From the NCBI GenBank assembly GCA_025997935.1, contig BNVG01000027.1, forward strand, positions 1-20,146: a DNA stretch of 20,146 bases, written 5' to 3'. The stretch is from Synergistales bacterium. GTDB taxonomy: Bacteria > Synergistota > Synergistia > Synergistales > Aminobacteriaceae. Below the pieces are notes generated by a model that was not told the origin of the DNA, made no database searches, and worked only from the letters and a program-made list of their open reading frames with translations. The position numbers were made by a program, and so were the translations under genes. Below are positions 1 through 8,929 of this stretch, one piece after another (position 1 is the stretch's first letter; each line of letters starts with the position of its first letter).

Positions 1-42
1 ATTGGATTATGCCCGCGCTGAAAATGACGGGCGTTATCCCGG
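1..42 (+). repeat. 42-bp direct copy of permease interior (chimeric contig end)
   Basis: Bases 1-42 are identical to 1581-1622, inside the ABC permease gene. Base 43 is t where the permease has c at 1623, and from base 42 on the sequence switches to the inverted copy of 240-369. The fragment carries no start, stop or other gene context, so I read it as an amplification or assembly artefact, not a second permease gene. Confidence 0.85.
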
Positions 43-369
43 TTGGCAAGGGGTAAAGTGCCGCTGTTAAGCCCGAGCTTGCGGGTCTCGCCATCGGCGA
101 TGATGAGCTCCACGTCGTAGCCCTCTTCCGCAAAGTAACCCTGCTCGAAAGCAACGATTGTCGGTCTTCCGGGAAGCGGCGCTGAGGCTGCGCCCAAGGA
201 ACTGACCAAAATTCAACTGAGCAGAGGCACATCGCTCTGCGGAATACCGACAATCGTTGCTTTCGAGCAGGGTTACTTTGCGGAAGAGGGCTACGACGTG
301 GAGCTCATCATCGCCGATGGCGAGACCCGCAAGCTCGGGCTTAACAGCGGCACTTTACCCCTTGCCAAC
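42..369. repeat. Long inverted repeat, arms 42-171 and 240-369
   Basis: Position p pairs with position 411-p from 42/369 inward to 171/240. The only mismatch is c166 against t245. The arms are about 130 bases and the loop is 172-239. The right arm is in frame with the substrate-binding protein, so it is the native copy. The left arm is its reverse complement and puts a stop (118-120) upstream of the gene. No transposase or terminal-repeat logic is present. A snap-back chimera is the simplest reading. Confidence 0.85.
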
Positions 370-1119
370 TGGGATTACGCCTATTTTCCGTCTATAGAGA
401 ACGGCTTGGGCATCAAGGTTGTGGACGGTTTGCACAGAGGTTGCATAACGATAATCGTGCCGGAAAATTCGCCGATTCATACCGTGCACGACCTGAAAGG
501 CAAGAAAATTGCCATAGAAAACTTGGGCGGCACAGAGCACCAGGTCACTGTCGTATGGCTTGAAACCAACGGGATCAAGGCGCGCTCGAACGAGGAAGCT
601 GAGCTTATCCCCTATGGCGACGGCAACCTCGAGATTGAAGCCGCGAAAAAGGGCGAAGTCGACGCCGTGGCTATATGGGATCCGATTGGCGCGCAGGCGC
701 TAAGGCAGGGCTTTCGCAAAATTTTTGACCTGCACGACACAGAACCGTTCGCCGGCAGGTATTGCTGCTTCCTGATGGCCTCGGAGAAGATTTTGAAAGA
801 AGACCCGGAGCAGATAGCGTCATTGCTTCGCGCCTACCACAAAGCGCAGAACTTTATTAACGAAAACCCGGAAAAGGCCGCCCATATCGTCATCGACAAG
901 AAATACATCAATGTTGACGACGTTGAGCTCGCGGTCAGCCTTATCAAGAACTACGACTATCCTACATATAAGGACAGGAAGGACGGCACCACGAACGTTT
1001 ATGAGGACGTGGAGTATTTCAGCCAAAAATTAATCGACCTCGGTTATCTGACTTCGTCGAAGGACGCGAAGGCAATTGCCGCAAAGCTGTACACCGAAGT
1101 CAAGACCAATGACTATTAG
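172..1119 (+). CDS. ABC transporter substrate-binding protein, 5' truncated
   Basis: Periplasmic or lipid-anchored binding protein of the NMT1/THI5-like (nitrate/sulfonate/taurine) class, which delivers a small organic or anionic ligand to the permease encoded next. The frame is open from 121, but only the part from about 172 looks native. It starts with a linker (GAEAAPKELTKIQLSRG), then the typical first lobe (PTIVAFEQGYFAEEGYDVEL) and the hinge region (TVHDLKGKKIAIENLGG, EVDAVAIWDP). The start codon and signal peptide are missing because the upstream bases are an inverted copy of this same gene. The first in-frame alternative start is GTG at 298, which would cut into the conserved fold and is not believable as the true start. 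The 3' end is intact and overlaps the permease by 11 bases. The ligand cannot be told from sequence. Confidence 0.85.
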   Translation, partial: GSGAEAAPKELTKIQLSRGTSLCGIPTIVAFEQGYFAEEGYDVELIIADGETRKLGLNSGTLPLANWDYAYFPSIENGLGIKVVDGLHRGCITIIVPENSPIHTVHDLKGKKIAIENLGGTEHQVTVVWLETNGIKARSNEEAELIPYGDGNLEIEAAKKGEVDAVAIWDPIGAQALRQGFRKIFDLHDTEPFAGRYCCFLMASEKILKEDPEQIASLLRAYHKAQNFINENPEKAAHIVIDKKYINVDDVELAVSLIKNYDYPTYKDRKDGTTNVYEDVEYFSQKLIDLGYLTSSKDAKAIAAKLYTEVKTNDY

Positions 1120-2092
1120 AGAATTGAGCGACGTAAAGTTTGGCTTTACAGTAATATTCACCTCCTTGGGGTTCGGGCTGGCGCTTGTCGCCAGCCTCGT
1201 AATTCCCACGCCTGACGCGGTTATCAACGACACCGCGTACCGGGTGATACTCGCGGGCCTTATGTTGTTATATCTTGTAACAGGCGCGCTTGCGTGGTTT
1301 AGGCCAAATCGCCGGGAGAATTTCACCAAATGCGCTCCGTTCAGATTTGCTATGGGGCTTGTGTTGCTCGTGTGGGATTTGCTTGGCACAAAGTATGAGG
1401 CGCTACCTATGCCGTTTTTTCCAGGGCCGTCCAAAATTACCTGGGTGTTTGTGGAAGAACGGGCGTTTTTGTTTACGAACATGCTCTATTCTTTGCGACT
1501 GTATTTTTGCGGCTTCATCAGCGGCGTAGTGGCCGGGGTGGGGACTGGAATAATCATCGGCTGGTTCCGGCCCGCGAATTATTGGATTATGCCCGCGCTG
1601 AAAATGACGGGCGTTATCCCGGCTGTGGCATGGATGCCTTTCGCGCTTACGGTGTTTCCGACGTCGTTTATGGCCGGTTGCTTTTTGGTGTCCATGTGCG
1701 CGTGGTTTCCTATCGGGTTTCAGACCGCGCGCGGTATGCAGACTACGCAAAAAGTCTACTTCGAGGTCGCGCAGACCATTGGCGGCGGACGCCTTTACGC
1801 GTTGTTCAACGTCGCTTTGCCGAATGCCTTACCGTCGATTTTTACCGGTATTTCGACAGCGAACGGGCTGGCGTTCACCACGCTCGTCATGACGGAGATG
1901 ATGGGCGCGCGGGGCGGCTTGGGCTATTACATCAACTGGGCAAAGGCCTGGTCAAGCTATTACAAGGTTTACGCCGCCATCATCATCATGGCGGTTTTGT
2001 TCAGCCTTATCATGAAAATCATATCGGTGATTCAGGCGCGGGCATTGGTTTGGCAAAAGGGGTTGACCTCAAATGTCGAAGAACGTGGTTGA
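1109..2092 (+). CDS. ABC transporter permease (SsuC/TauC-like)
   Basis: Integral membrane subunit that forms the translocation path with the ATPase encoded next. I start it at ATG 1109, giving 327 residues; a start at 1076 would add 11 residues lying inside the binding-protein gene. Family members are usually about 250-280 residues. Here extra hydrophobic segments near residues 11-32, 41-64 and 80-95 precede the usual permease domain (from about residue 120). The cytoplasmic coupling (EAA) loop is seen in EVAQTIGGGRLYALFNVALP, followed by LPSIFTGI. The gene overlaps the binding protein upstream by 11 bases and the ATPase downstream by 20, so translational coupling is likely. Its interior (1581-1622) is copied at the extreme left end of the window. 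Confidence 0.9.
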   Translation: MTIRELSDVKFGFTVIFTSLGFGLALVASLVIPTPDAVINDTAYRVILAGLMLLYLVTGALAWFRPNRRENFTKCAPFRFAMGLVLLVWDLLGTKYEALPMPFFPGPSKITWVFVEERAFLFTNMLYSLRLYFCGFISGVVAGVGTGIIIGWFRPANYWIMPALKMTGVIPAVAWMPFALTVFPTSFMAGCFLVSMCAWFPIGFQTARGMQTTQKVYFEVAQTIGGGRLYALFNVALPNALPSIFTGISTANGLAFTTLVMTEMMGARGGLGYYINWAKAWSSYYKVYAAIIIMAVLFSLIMKIISVIQARALVWQKGLTSNVEERG

Positions 2093-2855
2093 AGTTGTGG
2101 GCGTTTGCCGCACATATAAGAGCGCGCGCGGCGAAGAGGTACACGCTCTGGAAAATGTCAGCCTGACGGTAAGCGAGGGCGAGTTTGTGTCAATAATAGG
2201 CTCGAGCGGCTGCGGCAAGACGACGCTTTTGCGCCTCGTCGCGGGACTTGACAAACCGCAGTCCGGGACATGCTCGCTAAACGGCGCGCCGATAGTCGCT
2301 CCGTCGCCAAAGAGCGGCTATGTGTTTCAGCAGCAGAGCCTGTTTCCGTGGCTGACCGTCGAGGGCAACATCGCCTCAGGGCTGAAAGCTCGCGGCGTTT
2401 ATAAGCAATATAAAGACGACGTTCCCAAGTACATCAGCCTTGTGGGGCTTGACGGTTTTGAACATTCCTATCCTCATCAAATTTCGGGCGGCATGGCTCA
2501 GCGGGCGGCCATTGCGCGCTCTCTTATAAACCGTCCGTCGGTGTTGCTTTTAGACGAGCCTATGGGCGCGCTGGATTCGTTCACCCGCGCCGGTTTGCAG
2601 GACAAGCTACTTGAAATCTGGAGGACGAACGGCACGACGATGATTCTTGTCACGCATGATATCGACGAGGCTATTTATCTGTCTGACAGGATTGTCATTA
2701 TGACGCCGCGCCCAGGCAAGGTAAGCGAGGTGTTGGAGGTGAAATTTCCGCACCCGCGACACAGGGGCGGCGCGGAGTTCTTGGGTCTCAGACGCGTAAT
2801 TTTGGAAAAACTCAACTTGGCGAGCGCGCAACCTCAGCCGGAATATAGAATATAG
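2073..2855 (+). CDS. ABC transporter ATP-binding protein (SsuB/TauB-like)
   Basis: Cytoplasmic ATPase that powers the importer, 260 residues, the usual length. All motifs are present: Walker A GSSGCGKT at residues 43-50, Q-loop in FQQQSLFPWLTV (85-96), signature SGGMAQR at 138-144 (Met and Ala where SGGQ-type is common, as often in this subfamily), Walker B VLLLDEP at 157-163, D-loop GALD, and the switch His in LVTHD. The phrase LFPWLTV is typical of nitrate/sulfonate/taurine ATPases. The C-terminal stretch VKFPHPR is also usual for the family. It is the last gene of the three-gene unit and is followed about 130 bases later by a strong terminator. Confidence 0.95.
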   Translation: MSKNVVEVVGVCRTYKSARGEEVHALENVSLTVSEGEFVSIIGSSGCGKTTLLRLVAGLDKPQSGTCSLNGAPIVAPSPKSGYVFQQQSLFPWLTVEGNIASGLKARGVYKQYKDDVPKYISLVGLDGFEHSYPHQISGGMAQRAAIARSLINRPSVLLLDEPMGALDSFTRAGLQDKLLEIWRTNGTTMILVTHDIDEAIYLSDRIVIMTPRPGKVSEVLEVKFPHPRHRGGAEFLGLRRVILEKLNLASAQPQPEYRI

Positions 2856-2985
2856 CGCTCATAATAAATTCCACACCCCTTCAAACCCAACCGAAAACCC
2901 GCCTCGCCGCAATAGACTCCAAAGAGCGAGCTTGTTACGCCCCCTGTTTGTTTTTACCGCCGCTCCACATGCGAGGTTTTAGTTT

Positions 2986-3028
2986 ATACGGACGCGCGCA
3001 ACGCACGAATGCGCGTCCGTATTTTTTT
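2986..3028 (+). terminator. Rho-independent terminator after ABC operon
   Basis: A perfect 12-bp stem (ATACGGACGCGC at 2986-2997 with its complement at 3011-3022), a 13-base loop and seven T residues (3022-3028). It lies in the 300-base gap between the ABC operon and the pyrophosphatase gene. The only other things I see in that gap are the promoter at about 3072-3102 and the ribosome binding site of hppA. Confidence 0.9.
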
Positions 3029-3071
3029 GCCGCGGCGGTTGTGTTTTCGGATGCCGAAGAATAAAAATATG

Positions 3072-3102
3072 TTGTGGATACGCTTGATTTTTGCGTTATA
3101 AT
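3072..3102 (+). promoter_or_regulatory. Putative promoter of hppA
   Basis: A consensus -10 box TATAAT lies at 3097-3102. The best -35 is weak, TTGTGG at 3072-3077, with a long 19-base spacer. Transcription would start near 3109, leaving a leader of about 45 bases before the GGGAGG ribosome site at 3143-3148 and ATG 3156. Confidence 0.5.
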
Positions 3103-3155
3103 CTGAGAGTTGTCGTATACTTTTAGTTTCATAACTTTATTTGGGAGGTTTTCGC

Positions 3156-5234
<2,079 letters not shown>

Positions 5235-5251
5235 CTTGAGGCGCAAGAGCG

Positions 5252-5545
5252 ATGAAACTCGGATCCGACGAAGTGCGCGCCATAGCCGACGAGGCCAGGC
5301 TTTCCCTGACGGGGGAAGAATTGGCCAAGGCTACGCGCTATATAAGCAACTTTTTGGATATGGTCGACAGGTTCAAAGAGCTCGACTTAAAGGGCGTCGA
5401 GCCGTTCTGTTTCGCGGAGGCCACGGAGTGCCCTCTGCGCGAGGACGAGCCGACGAGCTTCGACAATATCCCCGACATCTTGGCGGGGCGCGTGGAGGGG
5501 ACAGACTCCTTCTTCAAGGTCCCGCGTATTGTGGGTGAGGCGTAA
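5252..5545 (+). CDS. gatC: Asp-tRNA(Asn)/Glu-tRNA(Gln) amidotransferase subunit C
   Basis: Small subunit (97 residues, the usual size) that wraps around GatA and stabilises the GatCAB complex. The N-terminal helix pair carries the typical [19 protein letters not shown] pattern, the middle has [19 protein letters not shown], and the end has the extended segment LREDEP with a C-terminal FFKVPRIV, all characteristic of GatC. ATG 5252 is preceded by a GAGG at some distance and lies 17 bases after the pyrophosphatase stop. The stop codon shares its last base with the gatA start (TAATG), so coupled translation is expected. Confidence 0.93.
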   Translation: MKLGSDEVRAIADEARLSLTGEELAKATRYISNFLDMVDRFKELDLKGVEPFCFAEATECPLREDEPTSFDNIPDILAGRVEGTDSFFKVPRIVGEA

Positions 5546-7014
5546 TGGATATTTTTGAGCTTGGAGCGCGCGACGTAGCCAAGGGTGTGCGCGAGAAGAA
5601 GTTCTCGGCTGTCGAGGCGTTCGACTCCTGTTTTGGCCGCTTGAGCGCCTACGAGGGCAAGATAGCCGCCATAATTACGCGCACCGCCGAAGAGGGGCGT
5701 GAACAGGCGAAGAGCATAGACGCTCGATTAGCAAAAAAAGAGGACGTAGGCCCTCTCGGCGGCGTCCCGACTATTCTGAAAGACAATATGTGTACAAGAG
5801 GCGTCCGCACGACGGCGGGAAGCCGCATACTTGGCGACTGGGCTCCGCCCTACAGTGCGACTGTGTGGGATTTACTGCGGAACGCTGGGGCGACGCTTTT
5901 GGGCAAAGCTAATATGGACGAGTTCGCTATGGGTAACACGACCGGCACATCGGCTTTCGGCCCCACGGCCAACCCATGCGACATCACCCGCGTGCCGGGC
6001 GGAAGCTCGGGCGGAAGCGCCGCCGCCGTCTCAGCGGGTTACTCTCCTTTCTCGCTCGGTAGCGATACGGGCGGTTCCATAAGACAGCCGGCTTCATACT
6101 GCGGCATATACGGATTTAAGCCCACTTACGGTCTCGTGAGCCGCTATGGACTTATCGCTTACGGTTCGTCTCTCGACCAGATAGGGCCTTTCGCGCGTGA
6201 CATGGAGGACTTGGCCCTCGTTATGAGCGTTTTGGCTCGTCACGACCCTAAGGACTCCACCAGCGTACAGGGCAAAAACCTCGATTTCACACTGAAAGGC
6301 GACGCTATAAAGGGCAAAAAAATCGCGCTTGTGAAGGATTTCAAGGACTTCACGCTTGACAGGCCTATAGCGGACGCCATGAAGCGCGTGGCTGGTATTT
6401 TGGAGAAAGCGGGAGCGGTAATAACGGAAGTGTCCCTGCCCACGGTCGCCCGCTACGCCGTCGCCTGCTACTACGCCATAGCGGCGTCCGAGGCTCATAC
6501 GAACCTCGCCCGATACGACGGTGTGCGCTATGGGTATCGCGTATCCGACGACGGCATAAACCTCAAAGAGTCGTTTGAGAAAGTGCGCTCGGAGGGCTTT
6601 GGCGTGGAGGTGAAGTCGCGCATAATAGCCGGCACCTGCCTGACGGAGCCGGTTCGGAGCGAAGAGTATTACGTCGCCGCAACGCGCGTGCGTACGCTCA
6701 TAGCGTCGGAGTTCGCCAAGGCTTTTGAGAGCGTAGACTGCATATTGCAGCCCGTCACGCCGTCTTTGCCCGAGAAAATCGGGGCCGTGGACGACGACGC
6801 TACCAAGGGTTACGAGTCAGACCTCTACACTCTGCCCGTAAACATGGCTGGTTTGCCCGGGCTGTCGTTCTTCACGGGTTACGCGGCTGATCCGGCCTTG
6901 CCGGTGGGTTTGCAGTTGGTCGGGCCGCGCTGGAGCGACGCGAGCCTTCTCAATATAGGCTTCGACTTGCAAAAAATTCTTGGGAATCCAAGAATCGCGA
7001 ACGGGGGGCTTTAA
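5545..7014 (+). CDS. gatA: Asp-tRNA(Asn)/Glu-tRNA(Gln) amidotransferase subunit A
   Basis: Glutaminase subunit, 489 residues, of the amidase-signature family. It releases ammonia from glutamine and passes it to GatB for conversion of misacylated Glu-tRNA(Gln) or Asp-tRNA(Asn). The Ser-cisSer-Lys triad is visible at the standard positions: Lys79 in PTILKDN, Ser154 in PGGSSGGSAAA, and Ser178 in SDTGGSIRQPA. The C-terminal part has the expected DCILQPVTPSLPEKIG and NMAGLPGLSF segments. The start overlaps the gatC stop by one base and gatB begins 2 bases after the stop. Nothing is missing and the length is standard. Confidence 0.97.
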   Translation: MDIFELGARDVAKGVREKKFSAVEAFDSCFGRLSAYEGKIAAIITRTAEEGREQAKSIDARLAKKEDVGPLGGVPTILKDNMCTRGVRTTAGSRILGDWAPPYSATVWDLLRNAGATLLGKANMDEFAMGNTTGTSAFGPTANPCDITRVPGGSSGGSAAAVSAGYSPFSLGSDTGGSIRQPASYCGIYGFKPTYGLVSRYGLIAYGSSLDQIGPFARDMEDLALVMSVLARHDPKDSTSVQGKNLDFTLKGDAIKGKKIALVKDFKDFTLDRPIADAMKRVAGILEKAGAVITEVSLPTVARYAVACYYAIAASEAHTNLARYDGVRYGYRVSDDGINLKESFEKVRSEGFGVEVKSRIIAGTCLTEPVRSEEYYVAATRVRTLIASEFAKAFESVDCILQPVTPSLPEKIGAVDDDATKGYESDLYTLPVNMAGLPGLSFFTGYAADPALPVGLQLVGPRWSDASLLNIGFDLQKILGNPRIANGGL

Positions 7015-7016
7015 CC

Positions 7017-8483
7017 ATGCCGCTTACTTTCACGCCCGTCATAGGGATAGAGATACATATTCAGCTGAAGACTAAATCCAAGGTCTTCTGCAAATGCGGG
7101 ACGGACTACGCCAACGACCCGCCGAACTCTCACGTCTGCCCCGTCTGCATGGGACTTCCGGGCTCGTTGCCGGTTCTCAACCGCGCCGTCGTTCAGCAGG
7201 GGATGCTCGCCGGGCTTGCGCTGAACTGCCGCATACTGCCCACGACGTTCTTTTTTAGAAAATCTTACTACTACCCCGATTTGCCCAAGGGCTTTCAGGT
7301 TACGCAGAGCGACCTTCCCATAGCGGCTGAGGGGTGGCTTGAGATTCACGACGACGCGGGCAAGCCCAAGAAAATCCGCATAAACCGCCTTCACTTAGAA
7401 GAGGACGTCGGCAAACTCCACCACAGCACGACGGACGGTAGGCTTGAGGGCGCGAGCACGTCTTTTGTGGACTACAACCGCTCCGGTTTGCCATTGGCTG
7501 AGATAGTGTCCGAGCCGGACGTGTCGAGCGCGCGCGAGGCGGTGGAATATGTCACGTCGCTCCGGCGTCGCGTGAGATATTCGGGCGCGTCCGACGTAGA
7601 CTTAGAGAAGGGCATGATGCGCTTTGACGCCAACGTCTCCGTAAAATGCTCGGACGGACGCTGGGGCAAGCGCGCGGAGGTCAAGAACATGAACTCCTTC
7701 CGCGCGTTAGAGCGCGCTATAGAGTACGAGATCAAGCGGCAGTCGAAGATTCTGGAGGACGGCGGCGAGGTCTTGCAGGAGACGCGGCACTGGAACGACA
7801 CCAAGGGCGTAACCACCGGTATGCGCGTAAAGGAGTTCTATCGTAAATTTATCGTTGAGCCGGATTTGCCGCCGCTCGTCGTGTCGTCATCTTGGGTGGA
7901 GGAGACGCGCGCGCGCCTGCCCGAGATGCCGGTGGAAAGAGCCGAGCGCTACGAGAAGGAGATGGGTTTGTCTGAGACGGACGCGGCCGTTTTGACCGAC
8001 TCTATTGACGTGGCGCGATATTTCGAGGCCGTCGTAGCGTCGGGCGCAAATCCCCAAAGGGCCGGAAACTGGGTACGCACGGAGGTTTTGCGCTTTATCA
8101 ATGAAAAGCAAATCAGCGTCGACGACTTGGCCGTAAAACCCGCCTCTCTGGCCGAGCTGTTGAGCCGCGTGGAAAGCGGGAAGCTCTCCACCACTCAGGC
8201 AAAGGGAGTCTTTGAGGGTATGCTTGAGGGTTTGTCAATCGAAGACGCCATAAAGAAGACCGGCGCGGTCGAGGGCGGAGTGGGCGCGGACGCGCTTACA
8301 GCTCTTGTGAAGTCGACATTGGCGGCAAACGCGGACGTCGTAGAGGAGATAAAGTCCGGCAAAGATACAAAAGGCAAAAAGATAAAATTCCTTCAGGGGC
8401 TTATCATGCGCGAGGCAAAAGGCCAGGCGAAGCCCGACGAAGTCGAAGCGGCTATAGAGGCGGCGCTGAAAGACGACGCTTAG
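7017..8483 (+). CDS. gatB: Asp-tRNA(Asn)/Glu-tRNA(Gln) amidotransferase subunit B
   Basis: tRNA-binding and kinase/transamidase subunit, 488 residues, the usual length. The N-terminal signature PVIGIEIHIQLKTKSK is followed by the Cys4 zinc set C25, C27, C41 and C44 (VFCKCG and CPVCMGLPG). The core carries FFFRKSYYYPDLPKGFQVTQ, LHLEEDVGKLHH and DYNRSGLPLAEIVSEPD, and EVKNMNSFRALERAIEYEI. From about residue 320 the helical tail (YqeY-like) domain ends the protein. It completes the gatCAB operon. No separate glutaminyl- or asparaginyl-tRNA synthetase gene is in the window, so which of the two tRNAs is served here cannot be decided. Confidence 0.97.
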   Translation: MPLTFTPVIGIEIHIQLKTKSKVFCKCGTDYANDPPNSHVCPVCMGLPGSLPVLNRAVVQQGMLAGLALNCRILPTTFFFRKSYYYPDLPKGFQVTQSDLPIAAEGWLEIHDDAGKPKKIRINRLHLEEDVGKLHHSTTDGRLEGASTSFVDYNRSGLPLAEIVSEPDVSSAREAVEYVTSLRRRVRYSGASDVDLEKGMMRFDANVSVKCSDGRWGKRAEVKNMNSFRALERAIEYEIKRQSKILEDGGEVLQETRHWNDTKGVTTGMRVKEFYRKFIVEPDLPPLVVSSSWVEETRARLPEMPVERAERYEKEMGLSETDAAVLTDSIDVARYFEAVVASGANPQRAGNWVRTEVLRFINEKQISVDDLAVKPASLAELLSRVESGKLSTTQAKGVFEGMLEGLSIEDAIKKTGAVEGGVGADALTALVKSTLAANADVVEEIKSGKDTKGKKIKFLQGLIMREAKGQAKPDEVEAAIEAALKDDA

Positions 8484-8498
8484 CCGATAGGGGGCGGC

Positions 8499-8530
8499 GA
8501 GGGCCGAGTTGAATTTTTAGTTCGGCCCTC
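8499..8530 (+). terminator. Stem-loop after gatB, likely terminator
   Basis: A 9-bp perfect stem, GAGGGCCGA (8499-8507) with TCGGCCCTC (8522-8530), lies 15 bases after the gatB stop. The loop is T-rich and can add a few weak pairs. Only a short run of three T residues follows, so termination may be partial or factor-assisted. Confidence 0.55.
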
Positions 8531-8559
8531 GTTTACCCTGATTTGAGGCATTCTTGCCC

Positions 8560-8587
8560 TTGACCTTTTGGTGAAAAGCTGTAAAAT
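8560..8587 (+). promoter_or_regulatory. Putative tRNA promoter
   Basis: A -35 box TTGACC (8560-8565), a 16-base spacer and a -10 box TAAAAT (8582-8587) lie just upstream of tRNA-Pro, placing the transcript start about 7 bases before the mature tRNA. tRNA-Ser downstream has no equally good box and is probably on the same transcript. Confidence 0.6.
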
Positions 8588-8600
8588 ACTGTATCGTGTT

Positions 8601-8678
8601 CGGGACGTAGCGCAGCCTGGCTAGCGCATCTGCATGGGGTGCAGGGGGTCGGAGGTTCGAATCCTCTCGTCCCGACCA
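8601..8678 (+). tRNA. tRNA-Pro (anticodon GGG)
   Basis: The acceptor stem CGGGACG (8601-8607) pairs with CGTCCCG (8668-8674), followed by discriminator A and an encoded CCA (8676-8678). The anticodon stem TCTGC/GCAGG encloses the 7-base loop ATGGGGT, giving anticodon GGG, which reads CCC and CCU. The T arm GGAGG-TTCGAAT-CCTCT is standard except for one wobble pair. The overall sequence is typical of bacterial tRNA-Pro. Confidence 0.96.
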
Positions 8679-8729
8679 TTTTCAGACCTCGATTAAAACA
8701 AAACCTCAATCAATCACAATTCAAAATAT

Positions 8730-8817
8730 GGAGGACTGGCCGAGTGGTCGATGGCGGCTGACTTGAAATCAGTTGGAGTGCAAGCTCCCAGGGGTTCGAA
8801 TCCTCTGTCCTCCGCCA
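8730..8817 (+). tRNA. tRNA-Ser (anticodon UGA)
   Basis: The acceptor stem GGAGGAC (8730-8736) pairs with GTCCTCC (8807-8813), followed by discriminator G and an encoded CCA. The anticodon stem GCTGA/TCAGT encloses CTTGAAA, giving anticodon TGA. A long variable arm (GGAG...CTCC) marks it as a class II tRNA, as required for serine. Confidence 0.96.
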
Positions 8818-8839
8818 TGTTGTCAAAATATTAAAATAC

Positions 8840-8878
8840 CGGAATATTGTTGTGATATTACCGAAACATTGTTAAAAT
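8840..8878 (+). promoter_or_regulatory. Imperfect hairpin and putative promoter of the PAS gene
   Basis: The -35 candidate TTGTGA (8850-8855), a 17-base spacer and the -10 TAAAAT (8873-8878) lie about 50 bases before the PAS gene start. The -35 box sits in the loop of an imperfect palindrome: CGGAATAT (8840-8847) pairs with ATATTACCG (8855-8863) with one bulged A. The palindrome could be an operator or a tRNA 3' processing structure. The whole stretch 8819-8880 is AT-rich with repeated AATATTGT-like words. Confidence 0.4.
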
Positions 8879-8929
8879 ATTGTCTATCGTTATCGCATCC
8901 ACATCTCATTTTAAGTTAGGGTGAACAAG

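Noticed and set aside
1..369. Mobile element with inverted terminal repeats at the left edge
   Set aside because: The arms are a coding piece and its own reverse complement, the loop is only 68 bases, and no transposase or target duplication is present.
298..1119. GTG 298 as the true start of the binding protein
   Set aside because: The frame is open and family-like upstream to about 172, and a start at 298 would remove the first strand of the fold and the signal peptide.
3141..3155. TTG 3141 as hppA start
   Set aside because: It lies inside the GGGAGG ribosome binding region; ATG 3156 has ideal spacing.
8601..8678. tRNA-Met, because of the CATGGGG stretch in the anticodon region
   Set aside because: With the 5-bp stem TCTGC/GCAGG the 7-base loop is ATGGGGT, so the anticodon is GGG (Pro).
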